Shown: positions 5,210 to 5,393 of the stretch, piece after piece
How the letters are laid out: each line of letters opens with the position of its first letter
Position numbering within the stretch: the first letter of the stretch is position 1
DNA from: Methanosarcinaceae archaeon
GTDB taxonomy: Archaea; Halobacteriota; Methanosarcinia; Methanosarcinales; Methanosarcinaceae
Length of the DNA stretch: 5,393 bases
Direction of reading: 5' to 3'
NCBI GenBank assembly: GCA_028690255.1
Contig: JAQVBP010000176.1
Location: forward strand, 1-5,393
The notes under the pieces: model-generated
Databases searched by the model: none
What the model was told of the DNA's origin: nothing
Seen by the model: only the letters and a program-made list of their open reading frames with translations
Program-made: the position numbers and the translations under genes

Positions 5210-5368
5210 TTAACATCCAATTTTTTTGAAGTATTCAGGAAATTCTTTTCTAAGCACTTCGTCCATAATTTCATAAACGTACTTCTTTCGCTCAGCCGCG
5301 AGAATATTCAATACTTGATTTCCTTCCGGCGTTACGTTCGCTTTTACGTAATTTGCTTTTTGTCTCAT
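5210..5368 (-). CDS. Short ribbon-helix-helix (CopG/Arc-like) DNA-binding protein (52 aa)
   Basis: Probable transcriptional regulator. The layout fits one RHH unit: a beta strand at about 7-13 (YVKANVT), a first helix at about 15-26 (EGNQVLNILAAE), a basic turn (RKK), and a second helix from about 30 to 43 (YVYEIMDEVLRKEF), then a short PEYF tail. Such proteins dimerise, and the paired strands enter the DNA major groove at short inverted repeats. The ATG at 5368 is preceded by GAGGG about 9 bases upstream. It is the first visible gene in the minus-strand series, 281 bases before the replication operon, and directly faces a region with inverted hexamer repeats, so autoregulation or copy control is a reasonable inference. 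The next methionine is residue 35, so no alternative start keeps the domain. Family assignment rests on pattern alone in a short sequence. Confidence 0.75.
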   Translation of the reverse strand: MRQKANYVKANVTPEGNQVLNILAAERKKYVYEIMDEVLRKEFPEYFKKIGC

Positions 5369-5393
5369 TTCTGTGTACCCTCTTATATACTAG

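Noticed and set aside
5382..5389. TATATAAG on the minus strand as promoter of the RHH gene
   Set aside because: Its centre is only about 18 bases before the ATG; a normal 25-base spacing would start the transcript inside the gene. The promoter is more likely beyond the right edge.

Overview
This 5.4 kb window looks like the replication module of a mobile element (virus, provirus or plasmid), most likely from an archaeon and possibly a Methanosarcina-like methanogen. The evidence for archaea is indirect. Intergenic DNA is AT-rich with TATA/BRE-like boxes, ribosome sites are strong GGAGG types, arginine is mostly AGA/AGG, and there is a very short ribbon-helix-helix (RHH) protein of a style I associate with methanogens. 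No rRNA, tRNA or other taxonomic marker is present, so the host call is an inference.

All convincing genes are on the minus strand, so they are read from right to left. At the right end is a 52-residue RHH DNA-binding protein (5368-5210). A 281-base control region follows (5209-4929). It holds a strand-asymmetric RNA hairpin on the plus strand, three alternating GGTGTA/TACACC hexamers, a TATA-like box, a perfect 10-bp AT-only inverted repeat, and a hairpin that buries the first ribosome site of the downstream operon.

The operon is five tightly packed genes: an orphan 81-residue protein (4928-4683), two small related proteins of 68 and 41 residues (4683-4477 and 4473-4348), a large PrimPol-SF3 helicase fusion (4347-1906), and a family A DNA polymerase with a proofreading exonuclease domain (1904-177). 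Gene junctions overlap by one base or are 0 to 3 bases apart. In several cases the last codons of one gene are the ribosome site of the next, which implies translational coupling. Primase, helicase and proofreading polymerase together would make a nearly self-sufficient minimal replisome. The RHH protein is a natural candidate for repressor or copy-control factor, but this is inferred from position only.

The left 176 bases hold no convincing gene. They contain a T-rich stop signal for the operon and a cluster of AT-rich nested inverted repeats with a BRE/TATA-like box, probably the promoter or operator of a gene beyond the left edge.

The most unusual signals are a 26-bp perfect inverted repeat built from a 9-bp tandem unit inside the primase gene, the plus-strand hairpin whose 15 pairs include five G-U wobbles, the GGTGTA array beside it, and the duplicated HYLADL small-protein genes.
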